Of a stretch of 64,000 nt of DNA, positions 8,260-17,633 are shown in pieces. The notes under the pieces are model-generated. The model searched no databases, was not told the DNA's origin, and saw only the letters and a program-made list of their open reading frames with translations. This DNA comes from Arthrobacter sp. AFG20 (GTDB lineage: Bacteria; Actinomycetota; Actinomycetes; Actinomycetales; Micrococcaceae): assembly GCF_002892795.1 (NCBI RefSeq), contig NZ_PJMC01000008.1, positions 1 through 64,000 on the forward strand. The letters run 5' to 3'. The translations under genes and the position numbers were made by a program. The first letter of the stretch is position 1, and each line of letters opens with the position of its first letter.

Positions 8260-10887
8260 GTGACGCAGGTGAAGGCAATCCGCAGATTTACCGTCCGTAC
8301 CGTTCTTCCCGAGCCGATCCGGCCACTGGCCCGGTTGGCGACCAACCTCCGCTGGTCCTGGCACCGGCCCACCCGGGAGCTGTTCGAAAGCCTGAACCCG
8401 CGTGTCTGGGCCCAATGCGGCAATGACCCGGTCAGCTTCCTGGGCCTGGTGGGGCGTGAGGAGATGCACCGGCTCGCGATAGACCAGGACGTGGTGGCCC
8501 GCGTCCAGGCGGCAGCAGCGGACCTGGACCGGTACCTGACGGAACCCCGCTGGTACCAGGGGCTGGGCAGCGACGCCCCCGCCTCAATCGCCTACTTCTC
8601 CCCCGAATTCGGCATCACCGAAGTCCTGCCGCAATATTCCGGCGGCCTCGGCATCCTCGCCGGCGACCACCTCAAGGCCGCCTCCGACCTCGGCGTGCCG
8701 CTAATCGGCGTCGGCCTGCTCTACCAGGCCGGCTACTTCAAGCAGTCACTCTCCCGGGACGCGTGGCAGCAGGAAACCTACCCGGTCATCGATCCCGACG
8801 GTCTGCCCCTGACGCTGCTGCGGGAGCCCGCCGCAGACGGGAACGGCAAGCCGCTGGAGATCTCACTGCCGCTGCCCAACGGGCGGCACCTTGGGGCACA
8901 CATCTGGCGTGCCGACGTCGGACGTGTCCCCCTCCTGCTGCTGGACTCCAACGTTCCCGGAAACGACGACGCCGCCCGCAGCATCACCGACCGCCTGTAT
9001 GGCGGCGGCGGCGACCACCGGCTGCAGCAGGAACTGCTGCTCGGCATGGGCGGGGTCAAGGCGCTGCGCGCCTACCAGAAGCTCACCGGCACGCCGGCAC
9101 CCGAGGTGTTCCACACGAATGAGGGCCACGCGGGTTTCCTCGGCGTCGAACGGATCCAGGAACTGATGGCCGGCGAGCAGGCGCTCACCTTCGACGAGGC
9201 CCTCGCCGCCGGACGCTCGTCCACGGTGTTTACGACGCACACGCCCGTGCCGGCCGGCATCGACCGCTTTGAAGCCGCACAGATCCAGCACTTCTTCGAA
9301 GCAGGCCTGGCGCCGGACGTTCCCACGTCGCGGATCCTCGACCTGGGCCGGGAGAATTTCAGCGAGGGCAACCCCTTCGTCTTCAACATGGCCGTGATGG
9401 GCCTGCGCCTGGCACAGCGGGCCAACGGTGTTGCCAAGCTGCACGGCGAAGTCTCGCGCGGCATGTTCTCGGCGCTCTGGCCGGGATTCGACCACTCGGA
9501 GGTGCCCATCACCTCCGTAACCAACGGCGTGCACGTGCCCACCTGGGTTGATCCCCGAGTCGCGAAACTCGCCCGTGAGCGGTTCGGACCTGAAGCTGAG
9601 GTGTTGGGCCGCTGGGACCTCGCGTACAACGTTTCCGACGCCGAGGTGTGGGCGCTCCGGCGTGAGATGCGCGTTTCACTCGTGGAGGATGTGCGGCGCC
9701 GGCTGCGGGCTGCGTGGAAGAAGCGCGGTGCGGCCGATGCCGAGCTGGCGTGGACGGACTCGGTGCTGGACCCGGACGTCCTGACCATCGGTTTCGCCCG
9801 GCGTGTGCCCACCTACAAGCGGCTGACCCTCATGCTGCGGGACCCGGAGCGCCTGAAGGCCCTGCTGCTGCACAAGGAACATCCCATCCAGCTGGTCATC
9901 GCCGGCAAGTCCCACCCGGCGGACGACGCCGGCAAGAAGATGATCCAGGACCTGGTCCGCTTCACGGACGATCCCGCTGTCCGGCACCGCATCGTCTTCC
10001 TGCCCAACTACGACATCGCCATGGCCCGCACGCTGTTCCCGGGCTGCGACGTCTGGCTGAACAACCCGCTGCGGCCGCTCGAAGCCTGCGGCACCTCAGG
10101 CATGAAGGCCGCGATCAACGGGTCGCTGAACCTGTCCGTCCTGGACGGCTGGTGGGATGAAATGTACGACGGCGAAAACGGCTGGGCGATCCCCACCGCC
10201 AACAACGGCGCGTCCGCCGACGAGCGCGACGACATCGAGGCCGCGGCACTGTACGAGCTGCTCGAGACGCAGGTGGCGCCGCGGTTCTACGGCAACACCG
10301 TCTCCGAGGCCGCCGGGGCCGCAGGGCCGTCCGAGTCCGGCCACGAGAAGATCCCCACGCACTGGGTCTCCATGATCAAGCACACGCTGGCGCATCTCGG
10401 CCCGGCGGTCTCGGCCGAGCGGATGCTGCAGGACTACGTCAACGTCCTGTACCGGCCCGCCGCCGTGTCGGGACGCGAGGCGGTCGCAGGCTCCTACGCT
10501 CAGGCCAAGGCCTTGGCGGCATGGGTCGCCAAGGTCCGCGCCGCATGGCCACAGCTGCACGTGGAGCACGTGGACTCGCTGGGCGTCTCGGAGGACCCCC
10601 AGATCGGCGACACCCTCCAGGTCCACGCCTACGTTGGACTGCACAACCTGTCCCCGCAGGACGTGGCGGTGGAGGTGGCGTACGGGCAGGCAGCCGAAAG
10701 CGACGAACTGGCCAACGTGACCATGGTGGAACTGGAGGCCAAGGAGGAGCTCGGCAACGGACGCTATCTCTTCGCCGGGTCCATCGTGATCGACCGCTCC
10801 GGGTCCTTCGGCTACACCGTGCGGGTTCTCCCCAAGCACGACGCCCTCGCGTCCAAGGCCGAGCTGGGGCTGATCGTCAACGCGTAG
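8260..10887 (+). CDS. glgP: Alpha-glucan (glycogen/maltodextrin) phosphorylase
   Basis: An 875-residue GT35 phosphorylase that releases glucose-1-phosphate from alpha-1,4-glucan. It belongs to the long actinobacterial/archaeal-type subfamily, beginning with a domain containing NLRWSWHRPT. The C-terminal half carries EACGTSGMKAAINGSLN, which contains the Lys that binds pyridoxal phosphate. GTG at 8260 is the first usable start; a second GTG at 8269 is possible and no clear ribosome binding site separates them. It is divergent from the synthesis operon, so breakdown and synthesis genes share a 122-bp control region. It is clearly a phosphorylase rather than a synthase. Confidence 0.93.
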   Translation: MTQVKAIRRFTVRTVLPEPIRPLARLATNLRWSWHRPTRELFESLNPRVWAQCGNDPVSFLGLVGREEMHRLAIDQDVVARVQAAAADLDRYLTEPRWYQGLGSDAPASIAYFSPEFGITEVLPQYSGGLGILAGDHLKAASDLGVPLIGVGLLYQAGYFKQSLSRDAWQQETYPVIDPDGLPLTLLREPAADGNGKPLEISLPLPNGRHLGAHIWRADVGRVPLLLLDSNVPGNDDAARSITDRLYGGGGDHRLQQELLLGMGGVKALRAYQKLTGTPAPEVFHTNEGHAGFLGVERIQELMAGEQALTFDEALAAGRSSTVFTTHTPVPAGIDRFEAAQIQHFFEAGLAPDVPTSRILDLGRENFSEGNPFVFNMAVMGLRLAQRANGVAKLHGEVSRGMFSALWPGFDHSEVPITSVTNGVHVPTWVDPRVAKLARERFGPEAEVLGRWDLAYNVSDAEVWALRREMRVSLVEDVRRRLRAAWKKRGAADAELAWTDSVLDPDVLTIGFARRVPTYKRLTLMLRDPERLKALLLHKEHPIQLVIAGKSHPADDAGKKMIQDLVRFTDDPAVRHRIVFLPNYDIAMARTLFPGCDVWLNNPLRPLEACGTSGMKAAINGSLNLSVLDGWWDEMYDGENGWAIPTANNGASADERDDIEAAALYELLETQVAPRFYGNTVSEAAGAAGPSESGHEKIPTHWVSMIKHTLAHLGPAVSAERMLQDYVNVLYRPAAVSGREAVAGSYAQAKALAAWVAKVRAAWPQLHVEHVDSLGVSEDPQIGDTLQVHAYVGLHNLSPQDVAVEVAYGQAAESDELANVTMVELEAKEELGNGRYLFAGSIVIDRSGSFGYTVRVLPKHDALASKAELGLIVNA

Positions 10888-10952
10888 TCCCCACCGTCTC
10901 CCTAGCCTCGCAAGCTCGGCCAAGGAACCCTGACGGCGTGGGCCCAGGTGGG

Positions 10953-11309
10953 CTACAGCAGCACTGCTATGACTGCGAGGTCTTTGCCGGCGTAGGTCTC
11001 GGCGTCCTGGAGGATTTCGCAGATGACGCCGAACGAGCGGTCGCCGCGGAAGGCTGCGGGGACCTCCCAGATCACCGTCAGGGGCTTCGCGCCGTCGTCG
11101 GAAATGGCGTCGGCGAAGTCATGCAGTGAGTCGTTGAGCGCATCGAGGTTCACGCCGAAGTGCTCCGGAAAATCCAGGGCCTCGCCGAAGGCAGCGAGCA
11201 CGGACTTCTTGGAGTCGGCAGCAGGGACCAGCAGGCTCAGGCGGCCGGCGTCGGCCACCTGCTCCCGGAGTTCTTCCAGGGTCCAGGTGTCGCCGGAATA
11301 GATCTTCAT
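10953..11309 (-). CDS. Barstar-family ribonuclease inhibitor
   Basis: 118 residues of the barstar fold family. Recognisable parts are the N-terminal strand and helix, FGVNLDALNDSLHDF (the region that docks into the RNase active site in barstar), PLTVIWEVP, and the helix leading to a hydrophobic C-terminus. It starts 4 bp after the stop of the RNase gene, so toxin and inhibitor are made together. It is expected to act in the cytoplasm and protect the host from unexported RNase. Binding to this particular RNase is inferred from adjacency. Confidence 0.85.
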   Translation of the reverse strand: MKIYSGDTWTLEELREQVADAGRLSLLVPAADSKKSVLAAFGEALDFPEHFGVNLDALNDSLHDFADAISDDGAKPLTVIWEVPAAFRGDRSFGVICEILQDAETYAGKDLAVIAVLL

Positions 11310-11313
11310 GGTG

Positions 11314-11811
11314 CTATTTGCCTTCTGCTATGAACTTGAACGATTCGTAGTGGTCCGGCGTGTAGTACTTGTCGCCGGCCTGTCCTGCCACGATCCTGCG
11401 GGCTCCCCGGTCCGACTCGCCGGGCGTCGGCACCGTGTACTCCTTGTAGTATCCGCCGGCCTTGCGGGGCAGGATGCGCTCGAAGTTGCCGAACGCCACC
11501 CCGTCGCGGCTGTACGGGTAGGGGCCGCCCTGCCGGATCAGGGCGAGGGTCCGCCGTCCTTCGGCCGGCAACTGGGACTCCCGGATGGCCGGGAGGCCGG
11601 ACACGTTCGGCCCGCCAGTGCCCTCGCCGGCCGACGGCGGCGCTGCGGCGGGTGCCGACGTCGTCGTTCCCTGCGGGCCTGCACTCTGCACTCCACTGGG
11701 CTGAACCCCACCGGGCGGCGTGCCGCCCGGTGCGATGAAAAGGTTGAAGACCGCGAGGGCAGCCACGGCAAGCCCCAGCAGCAGCGTTCCGATAGTCCAA
11801 CGCCTGCGCAT
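11314..11811 (-). CDS. Secreted or membrane-anchored guanyl-specific ribonuclease (RNase Sa/barnase family)
   Basis: 165 residues: a short basic N-terminus, one hydrophobic signal/anchor segment (about residues 7-25), a Pro/Ala/Ser/Thr-rich linker to about residue 70, then a compact RNase domain. The catalytic trio of streptomycete RNase Sa is recognisable: Glu in YKEYTVPTPG, Arg in ARRIVAG, His in YYTPDHYESFKF. It cleaves RNA after G. The ATG at 11811 follows AGAGGGA. It lies 16 bp behind glgX and directly before barstar. The retained linker suggests a surface-exposed or processed enzyme. Confidence 0.87.
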   Translation of the reverse strand: MRRRWTIGTLLLGLAVAALAVFNLFIAPGGTPPGGVQPSGVQSAGPQGTTTSAPAAAPPSAGEGTGGPNVSGLPAIRESQLPAEGRRTLALIRQGGPYPYSRDGVAFGNFERILPRKAGGYYKEYTVPTPGESDRGARRIVAGQAGDKYYTPDHYESFKFIAEGK

Positions 11812-11827
11812 GCCCGTTCCCTCTAAG

Positions 11828-13948
11828 TTATGTGCGGTAGATGTTGATGGTGTAGGCCGGCACCTCGTCAGGCTCGCCCGAAGGGACCAGTGCGCCCTGG
11901 CGCCGGTCGTGGAGCTCGGACGTGGTGAGGCGCAGATCGAAGACCCGTTTGCCGGTGCCGTCGTCGTTGGTCACCTGCGGGAGGGTGACGTCGATGTCCT
12001 CGGGACCGCCGTTGACCACGATGAGCCCGGCCACGTGCCCGTCATCGGAGCCGACCAGCAGCTGAACCACCCGGTTCCCGGAATCGTTCCACCGTTCCAT
12101 GGTCATGGGCTGCCCGCCCTGGTCGTACCAGTAGAGGTACGAGCGGGCGTCGCGGACGGGGTAGTCGGGCGGCTGGGCGGTCAGGAACTCCCGGCGGAGC
12201 CGGATGACGCGCTTGGTGCTCCGCAACATGGCGTGGGACTCCGGCGTGCTGGTCCAGTCGACCCAGGTGAGGGGATTGTCCTGGCAGTACGCGTTGTTGT
12301 TGCCCTGCTGGGTGCGGCCGAGCTCGTCCCCAGCCGTGATCATGGGAACGCCGAGGGAAATCATGAGCGAGGCCATGAGGTTGCGCTTGCTCTGGTCGCG
12401 GCGCGCCAGGATGCCCTCGTCCTCGGTGCGCCCTTCGAAGCCGTGGTTGTAGCTTCGGTTGTCGCCATGCCCGTCCCGGTTCTGCTCACCGTTCGCCTCG
12501 TTGTGCTTGCGGTCGTAGGACACAAGATCGGTCATGGTGAAGCCGTCGTGGGACGTGATGTAGTTCAGCGAGGCCAGCCGCGAGCGGCCCGACGGTTCGA
12601 ACAGGCTCGCCGAGCCGGACAGGGCATCGGCCAGCCTGGCCACGGACGTGCCCCGGCCTCCATTGTCGAGGGCGGCACGGTCCGCCACCCAGAAGGAGCG
12701 CACGGCGTCTCGATAGTGGTCGTTCCAGTCCACCCAGCCGCTGGGGAACCGGCCGGTCTGCCAGCCACCGTAGCCCACGTCCCACGGTTCCGCGATCAGT
12801 TTGACGCGGGAGAGCACCGGGTCCGCGGCGACCGCCACGAGGAAGGGGTGGCGCGGATCGAACTCGTTGGCTGCGTTCCTGCAGAGCGTGACGGCCAGGT
12901 CGAAGCGGAAGCCGTCGATATGGAACTCGTCCACCCAGTACCGCAGGGAGTCCAGCACCATCTGGATAACGCGCGGTTCGCCGAAGTTAAGGGTGTTGCC
13001 GCAGCCTGTGGTGTCAACGTATCTTCCGTTGCCGTCGGTGCGGTAGTACTTCTGCTCGCCGAGGCCCCGGAAGCTCAGGGTGGGACCGTCGGGCCCGCCT
13101 TCGGCGGTGTGGTTGTAGACGACGTCAAGGATGACCTCGATGCCTGCCGCATGCAGCAGCTTGACCATTCCCTTGAACTCGTCCTGGACGGCCTGCGGCC
13201 CGGCTTCCTGGGCCGATTTGGTGGCGTACCCGGGGGACGGCGCAAAGAACGCTGCCGTGTTGTAACCCCAGTAGTTGGTGAGGCCAAGGTTCTGGAGGTG
13301 TGGCTCGTCCAGGTGGAAATGCACCGGCAGCAACTGCAGGGCTGTGATGCCGAGACCGGTGAGGTGCTCGATCATGGCGGGGTGGGCCATGCCGGCGTAC
13401 GTGCCGCGCAAGGCCTCCGGGATGTCCGGATGGAGCATGCTCTGTCCGCGGACGTGTGCCTCGTAGACGATGGTGTTGCGCCACGGTGTGTTCGGCTTCT
13501 CGTCAGCGGCCCAGTCGAAGTCCGAAGACATCCTGACGCTGGTCAGGGACCCGTCGCGTTCGTCGACGGCCCGGCCGTAAGGGTCCAGCAACAGCGGTTG
13601 CCGGCTGCCGCCGTCGTCGTCAAAATCAACCGTGGGAACCGCAAGCGGCAGGACCTCTTCGCCCTTGGGGGCTGCGCGGAAGCCGTACCGTGAGCCCACG
13701 GGGAAGCCGTCCACCACGCCGTGGTGGACACCGTTCGGAAGGCCGGACAGGGTCTGAAGGCGCCAGCTTTGGCCGGGCGCCTGGTAAGCCACCTCCAGCT
13801 TGGTAATGCCGGGCGCATAAACCGCGACCCTTGCACGGCCGCCTGATGCCCCGCCTCCGCCGGGAACTTGGCGCGCTTCGCTGACCCCGAGGGGAAAGGC
13901 CTGGGGGTCGTCCACCGTCAAGGATGTGTCTAAAAGGGGCATTACCAT
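11828..13948 (-). CDS. glgX: Glycogen debranching enzyme
   Basis: About 706 residues, GH13_11, hydrolysing alpha-1,6 branches left after phosphorylase action. An N-terminal CBM48-like domain is followed by a barrel with DVVYNHTAEGG, DGFRFDLAVTL (nucleophile), LIAEPWDVG (acid/base) and YITSHDGFTM. Three starts are close together: TTG 13951, ATG 13948, ATG 13942. ATG 13948 is preferred because TAAGCT ends 7 nt upstream and no Shine-Dalgarno exists, pointing to a leaderless mRNA. The RNase/barstar pair follows at 16 bp and is probably co-transcribed. Confidence 0.94.
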   Translation of the reverse strand: MVMPLLDTSLTVDDPQAFPLGVSEARQVPGGGGASGGRARVAVYAPGITKLEVAYQAPGQSWRLQTLSGLPNGVHHGVVDGFPVGSRYGFRAAPKGEEVLPLAVPTVDFDDDGGSRQPLLLDPYGRAVDERDGSLTSVRMSSDFDWAADEKPNTPWRNTIVYEAHVRGQSMLHPDIPEALRGTYAGMAHPAMIEHLTGLGITALQLLPVHFHLDEPHLQNLGLTNYWGYNTAAFFAPSPGYATKSAQEAGPQAVQDEFKGMVKLLHAAGIEVILDVVYNHTAEGGPDGPTLSFRGLGEQKYYRTDGNGRYVDTTGCGNTLNFGEPRVIQMVLDSLRYWVDEFHIDGFRFDLAVTLCRNAANEFDPRHPFLVAVAADPVLSRVKLIAEPWDVGYGGWQTGRFPSGWVDWNDHYRDAVRSFWVADRAALDNGGRGTSVARLADALSGSASLFEPSGRSRLASLNYITSHDGFTMTDLVSYDRKHNEANGEQNRDGHGDNRSYNHGFEGRTEDEGILARRDQSKRNLMASLMISLGVPMITAGDELGRTQQGNNNAYCQDNPLTWVDWTSTPESHAMLRSTKRVIRLRREFLTAQPPDYPVRDARSYLYWYDQGGQPMTMERWNDSGNRVVQLLVGSDDGHVAGLIVVNGGPEDIDVTLPQVTNDDGTGKRVFDLRLTTSELHDRRQGALVPSGEPDEVPAYTINIYRT

Positions 13949-13955
13949 CAATTAA

Positions 13956-13961
13956 AGCTTA
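13956..13961 (-). promoter_or_regulatory. Candidate -10 element of glgX (leaderless)
   Basis: TAAGCT on the minus strand lies 7 nt before the ATG at 13948, so transcription would begin at the start codon. No good -35 is seen. Support is the same geometry at seven other genes in the window. Confidence 0.35.
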
Positions 13962-14062
13962 GCTGTCACATCTAAGTAGCTGATCTATTCCGGCATGTTA
14001 CGCATGCGGGACCGTGACGGCACCGCTGAACGCTGTAATGACGCACCGACGTGGAGGTTTTC

Positions 14063-14875
14063 GTGAAGATTGCATTGGCTCAAATCATCACCGGCAGGGA
14101 TGTGGCCGGGAACCTCACCGTGGTCGAGGAATATGCCCGCCGGGCCAAGGACGGGGGCGCCGAGATCGTCGTTTTCCCCGAGGCCACGATGCGGGCATTC
14201 GGCAATTCCCTGCTGGACATCGCCGAGCCTGTGGACGGCCCCTGGGCCAGCCGCGTCCGCTCGATCGCTGACCAGTTGGGGATAGTAATCGTTGCCGGAA
14301 TGTTCACCCCAGGTTCATCATCGCCGTCCGAAGGGCAGACGAAAGTCCGCAATACGCTGCTGGTGGCGGGGCCTGGCGTGGACGCCAGCTACGACAAGGT
14401 GCACCTCTTCGACGCCTTCGGGTTCCTGGAGTCGGACACCGTGGACGCCGGGACCGGCCCCGTAACGTTCGACGTCGGCGGCCTCACCTTTGGCTTGGCG
14501 ACCTGCTACGACATCCGCTTCCCGGCCCTCTTCACAGCCAACGCTGACCGCGGAGCCGTGGCCAACATTGTCTGCGCGTCCTGGGGTTCGGGCCCCGGCA
14601 AGGTCGACCAGTGGCAGCTCCTCGCCCGTGCCCGTGCCGTGGACACCACCACCTACGTCCTCGCCTGCGGCCAAGGCGATCCCGCCACCCAGGGCGTCGA
14701 ACCCCGGGGCGCGGCGCCCACGGGCGTGGGGCACAGCGCGGTCGTCTCGCCGTTCGGGCAGGTCCTCGAAGAGCTCGACGGCGCCCCCGGCCTGATCTTC
14801 GCCGACCTGGACCCCGATCTGGTCAAGGAAGCCCGCGCCAAGCTCCCGGTCCTGGTCAACCGCCGCGACTTCTAG
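14063..14875 (+). CDS. Carbon-nitrogen hydrolase (nitrilase superfamily amidase)
   Basis: 270 residues with the full Glu-Lys-Cys catalytic set of the nitrilase superfamily: Glu in VFPEATM, Lys in YDKVHLFDAF, Cys in LATCYDIRFP. Such enzymes hydrolyse amides, for example omega-amidases, deaminated-glutathione amidase or carbamoylases; the substrate cannot be read from sequence. The start is GTG 14063 because GGAGG ends 5 nt upstream (14053-14057); the longer frame from 14051 would place this ribosome binding site inside the gene. It is monocistronic, divergent from glgX and convergent with rlmB. Confidence 0.88.
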   Translation: MKIALAQIITGRDVAGNLTVVEEYARRAKDGGAEIVVFPEATMRAFGNSLLDIAEPVDGPWASRVRSIADQLGIVIVAGMFTPGSSSPSEGQTKVRNTLLVAGPGVDASYDKVHLFDAFGFLESDTVDAGTGPVTFDVGGLTFGLATCYDIRFPALFTANADRGAVANIVCASWGSGPGKVDQWQLLARARAVDTTTYVLACGQGDPATQGVEPRGAAPTGVGHSAVVSPFGQVLEELDGAPGLIFADLDPDLVKEARAKLPVLVNRRDF

Positions 14876-14944
14876 GGCGTAAGAACCCTTCCTCAGATCC
14901 TGTCGCCTAACGGCGAACGCGCCTGCAGCTCCTGCCGCTTTAAA

Positions 14945-14980
14945 CGAAACGCTTCAGCACCCAGGTGCGGAAGCGTTTCG
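14945..14980. terminator. Hairpin between the convergent amidase gene and rlmB
   Basis: CGAAACGCTTC (14945-14955) and GAAGCGTTTCG (14970-14980) form an 11-bp stem with a 14-nt loop. It lies between two convergent genes and abuts the tandem repeat at 14983-15046, whose core partly resembles its right arm. Confidence 0.5.
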
Positions 14981-14982
14981 TG

Positions 14983-15046
14983 TTTCCCTGCGAAAGCTGA
15001 GGGAGCGTTTGCCGTTTCCCTGCGAAAGCTGAGGAAGCGTTTGCCG
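14983..15046. repeat. Tandem duplication of a 32-bp unit beside the rlmB stop codon
   Basis: Two adjacent 32-bp units (14983-15014 and 15015-15046) begin TTTCCCTGCGAAAGCTGAGG and end GCGTTTGCCG; they differ at one base (GAGGGAGCG against GAGGAAGCG). A partial third copy is the right arm of the preceding hairpin. The core AGCTGAGGAAGCGYTTG occurs twice more at 51114-51165, also at the 3' end of a minus-strand gene. Confidence 0.8.
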
Positions 15047-15049
15047 GGG

Positions 15050-16051
15050 TTACTTGGCGGAGCGCTGGCGGGAGACTTCGTAGAGGGAGATGCCGACGGC
15101 CATGGAGGCGTTCAGGGATTCCATGGCGGAGTCGATCGGGATGGAAACGATCTGGTCGCAGTTCTCCCGGACGAGGCGGCTGAGGCCCTTGCCCTCGGAA
15201 CCGACCACGATGCACACAGGCTCGGTGGCAACGGTGAGGTCCGGCAGCGAGACGTCACCGTCGCCGTCGAGCCCCAGCACGAAGACGCCCATGTCCTTGA
15301 ACTGCTTGATGGCGTTGTTCAGGTTGGAGGCGCGGGCCACCGGAACGCGGACCGCCGCGCCGGCGCTGGTCTTCCACGCGGCGGCCGTGACGCCCACGGA
15401 GCGGCGCTCAGGGACGATGACGCCGTGGCCGCTGAAAGCCGAGACCGAGCGGATGATTGCACCGAGGTTGCGGGGGTCGGTGATGCCGTCCAGGGCAACG
15501 AAGAGGGGTGCGTTCGCGATGTGTCCCTTCTTCCAGCCTTCCACTGTCTCTTCGGCCAGGTCGTAGGCGTCCTTGTACTCGTACGGCGGGATCTGCAGGA
15601 CGAGCCCCTGGTGCACGGCGTCGTCGGTCATCCGGTCCAGCTCGGGCTTGCCGGTTTCCAGCAGCGGGATGCCCCGTTCCGCGGCGATCTTCAGCGACTC
15701 CTTGACGCGGTCGTCCATCTCAATGCGGATGGCCACGTGCAGTGCCTTGGCGGGAATGCCGGCGCGCAGGGCCTCTACGACGGAGTTGCGGCCGGTGACG
15801 ACCTCTTCGGTAGCACGCCCCTTCGGACCCGACCGGGCACCGGCACTGCGGGCGCCCCCGGCACCTGCAGGTCGCTTTGCTGCGGAGCGCTCAGCGAGCT
15901 GCTTGCTCTTGTGCGCCTTGTGGTAGGGGCGGTCCTCGGCCTTGGGGGTTGGCCCCTTGCCTTCGAGAGCCTTGCGGCCGTGGCCACCGGTTCCGGTGGT
16001 GGGGCCCTTCTTGAGCTTGCGGACTGCGCCCGGGCGACCTTTGTTGGCCAT
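15050..16051 (-). CDS. rlmB: 23S rRNA (guanosine-2'-O)-methyltransferase RlmB
   Basis: 333 residues of the SpoU/TrmH family. A long basic, Lys/Gly/Ala-rich N-terminal extension (about 90 residues) is followed by the substrate-binding domain starting at TGRNSVVEALRAG and the knotted catalytic domain with LDGITDPRNLGAIIRS (motif 1), VVGSEGKGLSRLV (motif 2) and IPIDSAMESLNASMAVGI (motif 3). It methylates a conserved guanosine in the 23S peptidyl-transferase region. ATG 16051 is chosen because AGGGTGG lies just upstream; the longer frame begins inside that ribosome binding site. It precedes cysS as in mycobacteria. Confidence 0.93.
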   Translation of the reverse strand: MANKGRPGAVRKLKKGPTTGTGGHGRKALEGKGPTPKAEDRPYHKAHKSKQLAERSAAKRPAGAGGARSAGARSGPKGRATEEVVTGRNSVVEALRAGIPAKALHVAIRIEMDDRVKESLKIAAERGIPLLETGKPELDRMTDDAVHQGLVLQIPPYEYKDAYDLAEETVEGWKKGHIANAPLFVALDGITDPRNLGAIIRSVSAFSGHGVIVPERRSVGVTAAAWKTSAGAAVRVPVARASNLNNAIKQFKDMGVFVLGLDGDGDVSLPDLTVATEPVCIVVGSEGKGLSRLVRENCDQIVSIPIDSAMESLNASMAVGISLYEVSRQRSAK

Positions 16052-16143
16052 GAATTCCACCCTTGGTTGTATTGAGTAAGTCTGGACTCCAGTCTACTGA
16101 CTGGCCTCAAATCGTTGACCGGGCGGGCGCTGAGCCCCGGAGG

Positions 16144-17601
16144 CTAGCCGCGCTGCAGGCTCCAGGTCGCGCCGTCGGCGTTGTCTTCGACCAGCACGCC
16201 GGCCGCGGCGAGGGTGTCCCGGATGGCATCGGAGGCGGCCCAGTCCTTCCTGGCACGGGCTTCGGCGCGGGCGGAAAGCTGCGCTTCAATGAGCGTTCCG
16301 AGCGCACCGGTGGCCTGGTCGTCGACGGCGGGCTGCGCGGTGGCGCTGATGCCCAGGACTCTGAGCATGTCAGTCACGCTGGCCAGGGCCTGCCGCGTCG
16401 CGGCCGGGTCGCCATCGGTGAGCGCTGAGTTTCCGGCGCGGACCGTGTCGTGCAGCACCGCAAGGGCCTGCGGAACGTTGAGGTCGTCATCCATGGCAGC
16501 GGCGAACGCCTCCGGAACGGTGCCGTAGCTGAAGAGGCCGGCAGCACCGTCTTGCGTCATCGTGCTCCGAAGGGCGCGGCTGACGAACCCGTCGATGCGT
16601 TCGACGGCGGCCGCGGCCTCCTGCAGCGACGTCGGCTGGTAGTCCAGCACCGAGCGGTACTGTGCCTGGCCCAGGTAGTAACGGACCACGCGCGGCGGGG
16701 CGATTTCCAGCATCTCGGCCGGGCTGACGGTGTTGCCGACGGACTTGGACATTTTCTCGCCCTGGTAGGTGACCATGCCGTTGTGCATCCAGAAGTTCGC
16801 GAAGCCGTGGCCCGCCGCCTGGGACTGGGCCATCTCGTTTTCGTGGTGCGGGAAACGCAGGTCCAGGCCACCGCCGTGGATGTCGAATTCGGTGCCCAGG
16901 TATTTCGTGACCATAGCCGAGCATTCGAGGTGCCAGCCCGGGCGCCCGGTGCCCCACGGCGACACCCAGCTCGCCGTCGTCGGCTCCCCTTCCTTGTAGC
17001 CCTTCCAGAGGGCGAAGTCGCGGGGGTCCTTCTTGCCGCGCGGGTCAGCGTCCGCGGCGCCCTGCATGTCATCGATCTTCTGCCGCGTCAGCGCGCCGTA
17101 CTTGTTCCAGGAGCGCACGTCGAAGTAGACGTCCCCGGAGCCGTCGAGGGCGGGGTACGCGTGCCCGCGGTCGATCAGCTGCTGGATGAGCGCATGCATC
17201 TCCGGGATGTGGCCGGTTGCCCGCGGCTCGTAGGTGGGCCGGGACACGCCGAGGGTGTCGTAGGCCTTGAGGAACTCCTGCTCGTACCGGTAGGCCAGCG
17301 CCCACCATTCCTCCTCCGGCACGGCGCCGGGCTCCTGCTCGAAATCGGGATGGAAGGATGCCTCGGACTTGGCGAGGATCTTGTCGTCGATGTCGGTGAC
17401 GTTCCGGACCACCGTGACCCGGAAGCCGCGGTACTCAAGCCATCGGGTGAGCTGGTCGAAGGCGATGGCGGAGCGGATGTGCCCCACGTGCGGCATGCCC
17501 TGCACCGTGGCGCCGCAGTAATACAGGCTTACCTTGCCCGGTACCAGGGGAACGAAGTCGCGGACTTCGGCGGATGCAGTGTCGTAAAAGCGCAGGGTCA
17601 C
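16144..17601 (-). CDS. cysS: Cysteinyl-tRNA synthetase
   Basis: 485 residues, class I synthetase charging tRNA-Cys. Seen are the zinc-site start YYCGATVQG, the HIGH-type [18 protein letters not shown] (second zinc region) and the KMSKS loop [10 protein letters not shown], with a helical anticodon-binding C-domain. Length matches bacterial CysS, and the catalytic core distinguishes it from the paralogue MshC (about 410 residues). It lies between rlmB and the ispF/ispD genes, the conserved actinobacterial order. Confidence 0.96.
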   Translation of the reverse strand: MTLRFYDTASAEVRDFVPLVPGKVSLYYCGATVQGMPHVGHIRSAIAFDQLTRWLEYRGFRVTVVRNVTDIDDKILAKSEASFHPDFEQEPGAVPEEEWWALAYRYEQEFLKAYDTLGVSRPTYEPRATGHIPEMHALIQQLIDRGHAYPALDGSGDVYFDVRSWNKYGALTRQKIDDMQGAADADPRGKKDPRDFALWKGYKEGEPTTASWVSPWGTGRPGWHLECSAMVTKYLGTEFDIHGGGLDLRFPHHENEMAQSQAAGHGFANFWMHNGMVTYQGEKMSKSVGNTVSPAEMLEIAPPRVVRYYLGQAQYRSVLDYQPTSLQEAAAAVERIDGFVSRALRSTMTQDGAAGLFSYGTVPEAFAAAMDDDLNVPQALAVLHDTVRAGNSALTDGDPAATRQALASVTDMLRVLGISATAQPAVDDQATGALGTLIEAQLSARAEARARKDWAASDAIRDTLAAAGVLVEDNADGATWSLQRG

Positions 17602-17633
17602 CGCTCCAGATTAGCCGATGCCAATGTCCCGGC

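Noticed and set aside
11720..13693. 657-residue plus-strand frame opposite glgX
   Set aside because: Glycogen debranching motifs are all on the minus strand; the antisense frame is composition-driven.
14940..15050. CRISPR-like array
   Set aside because: Only two contiguous 32-bp units with no spacers; it is a tandem duplication.
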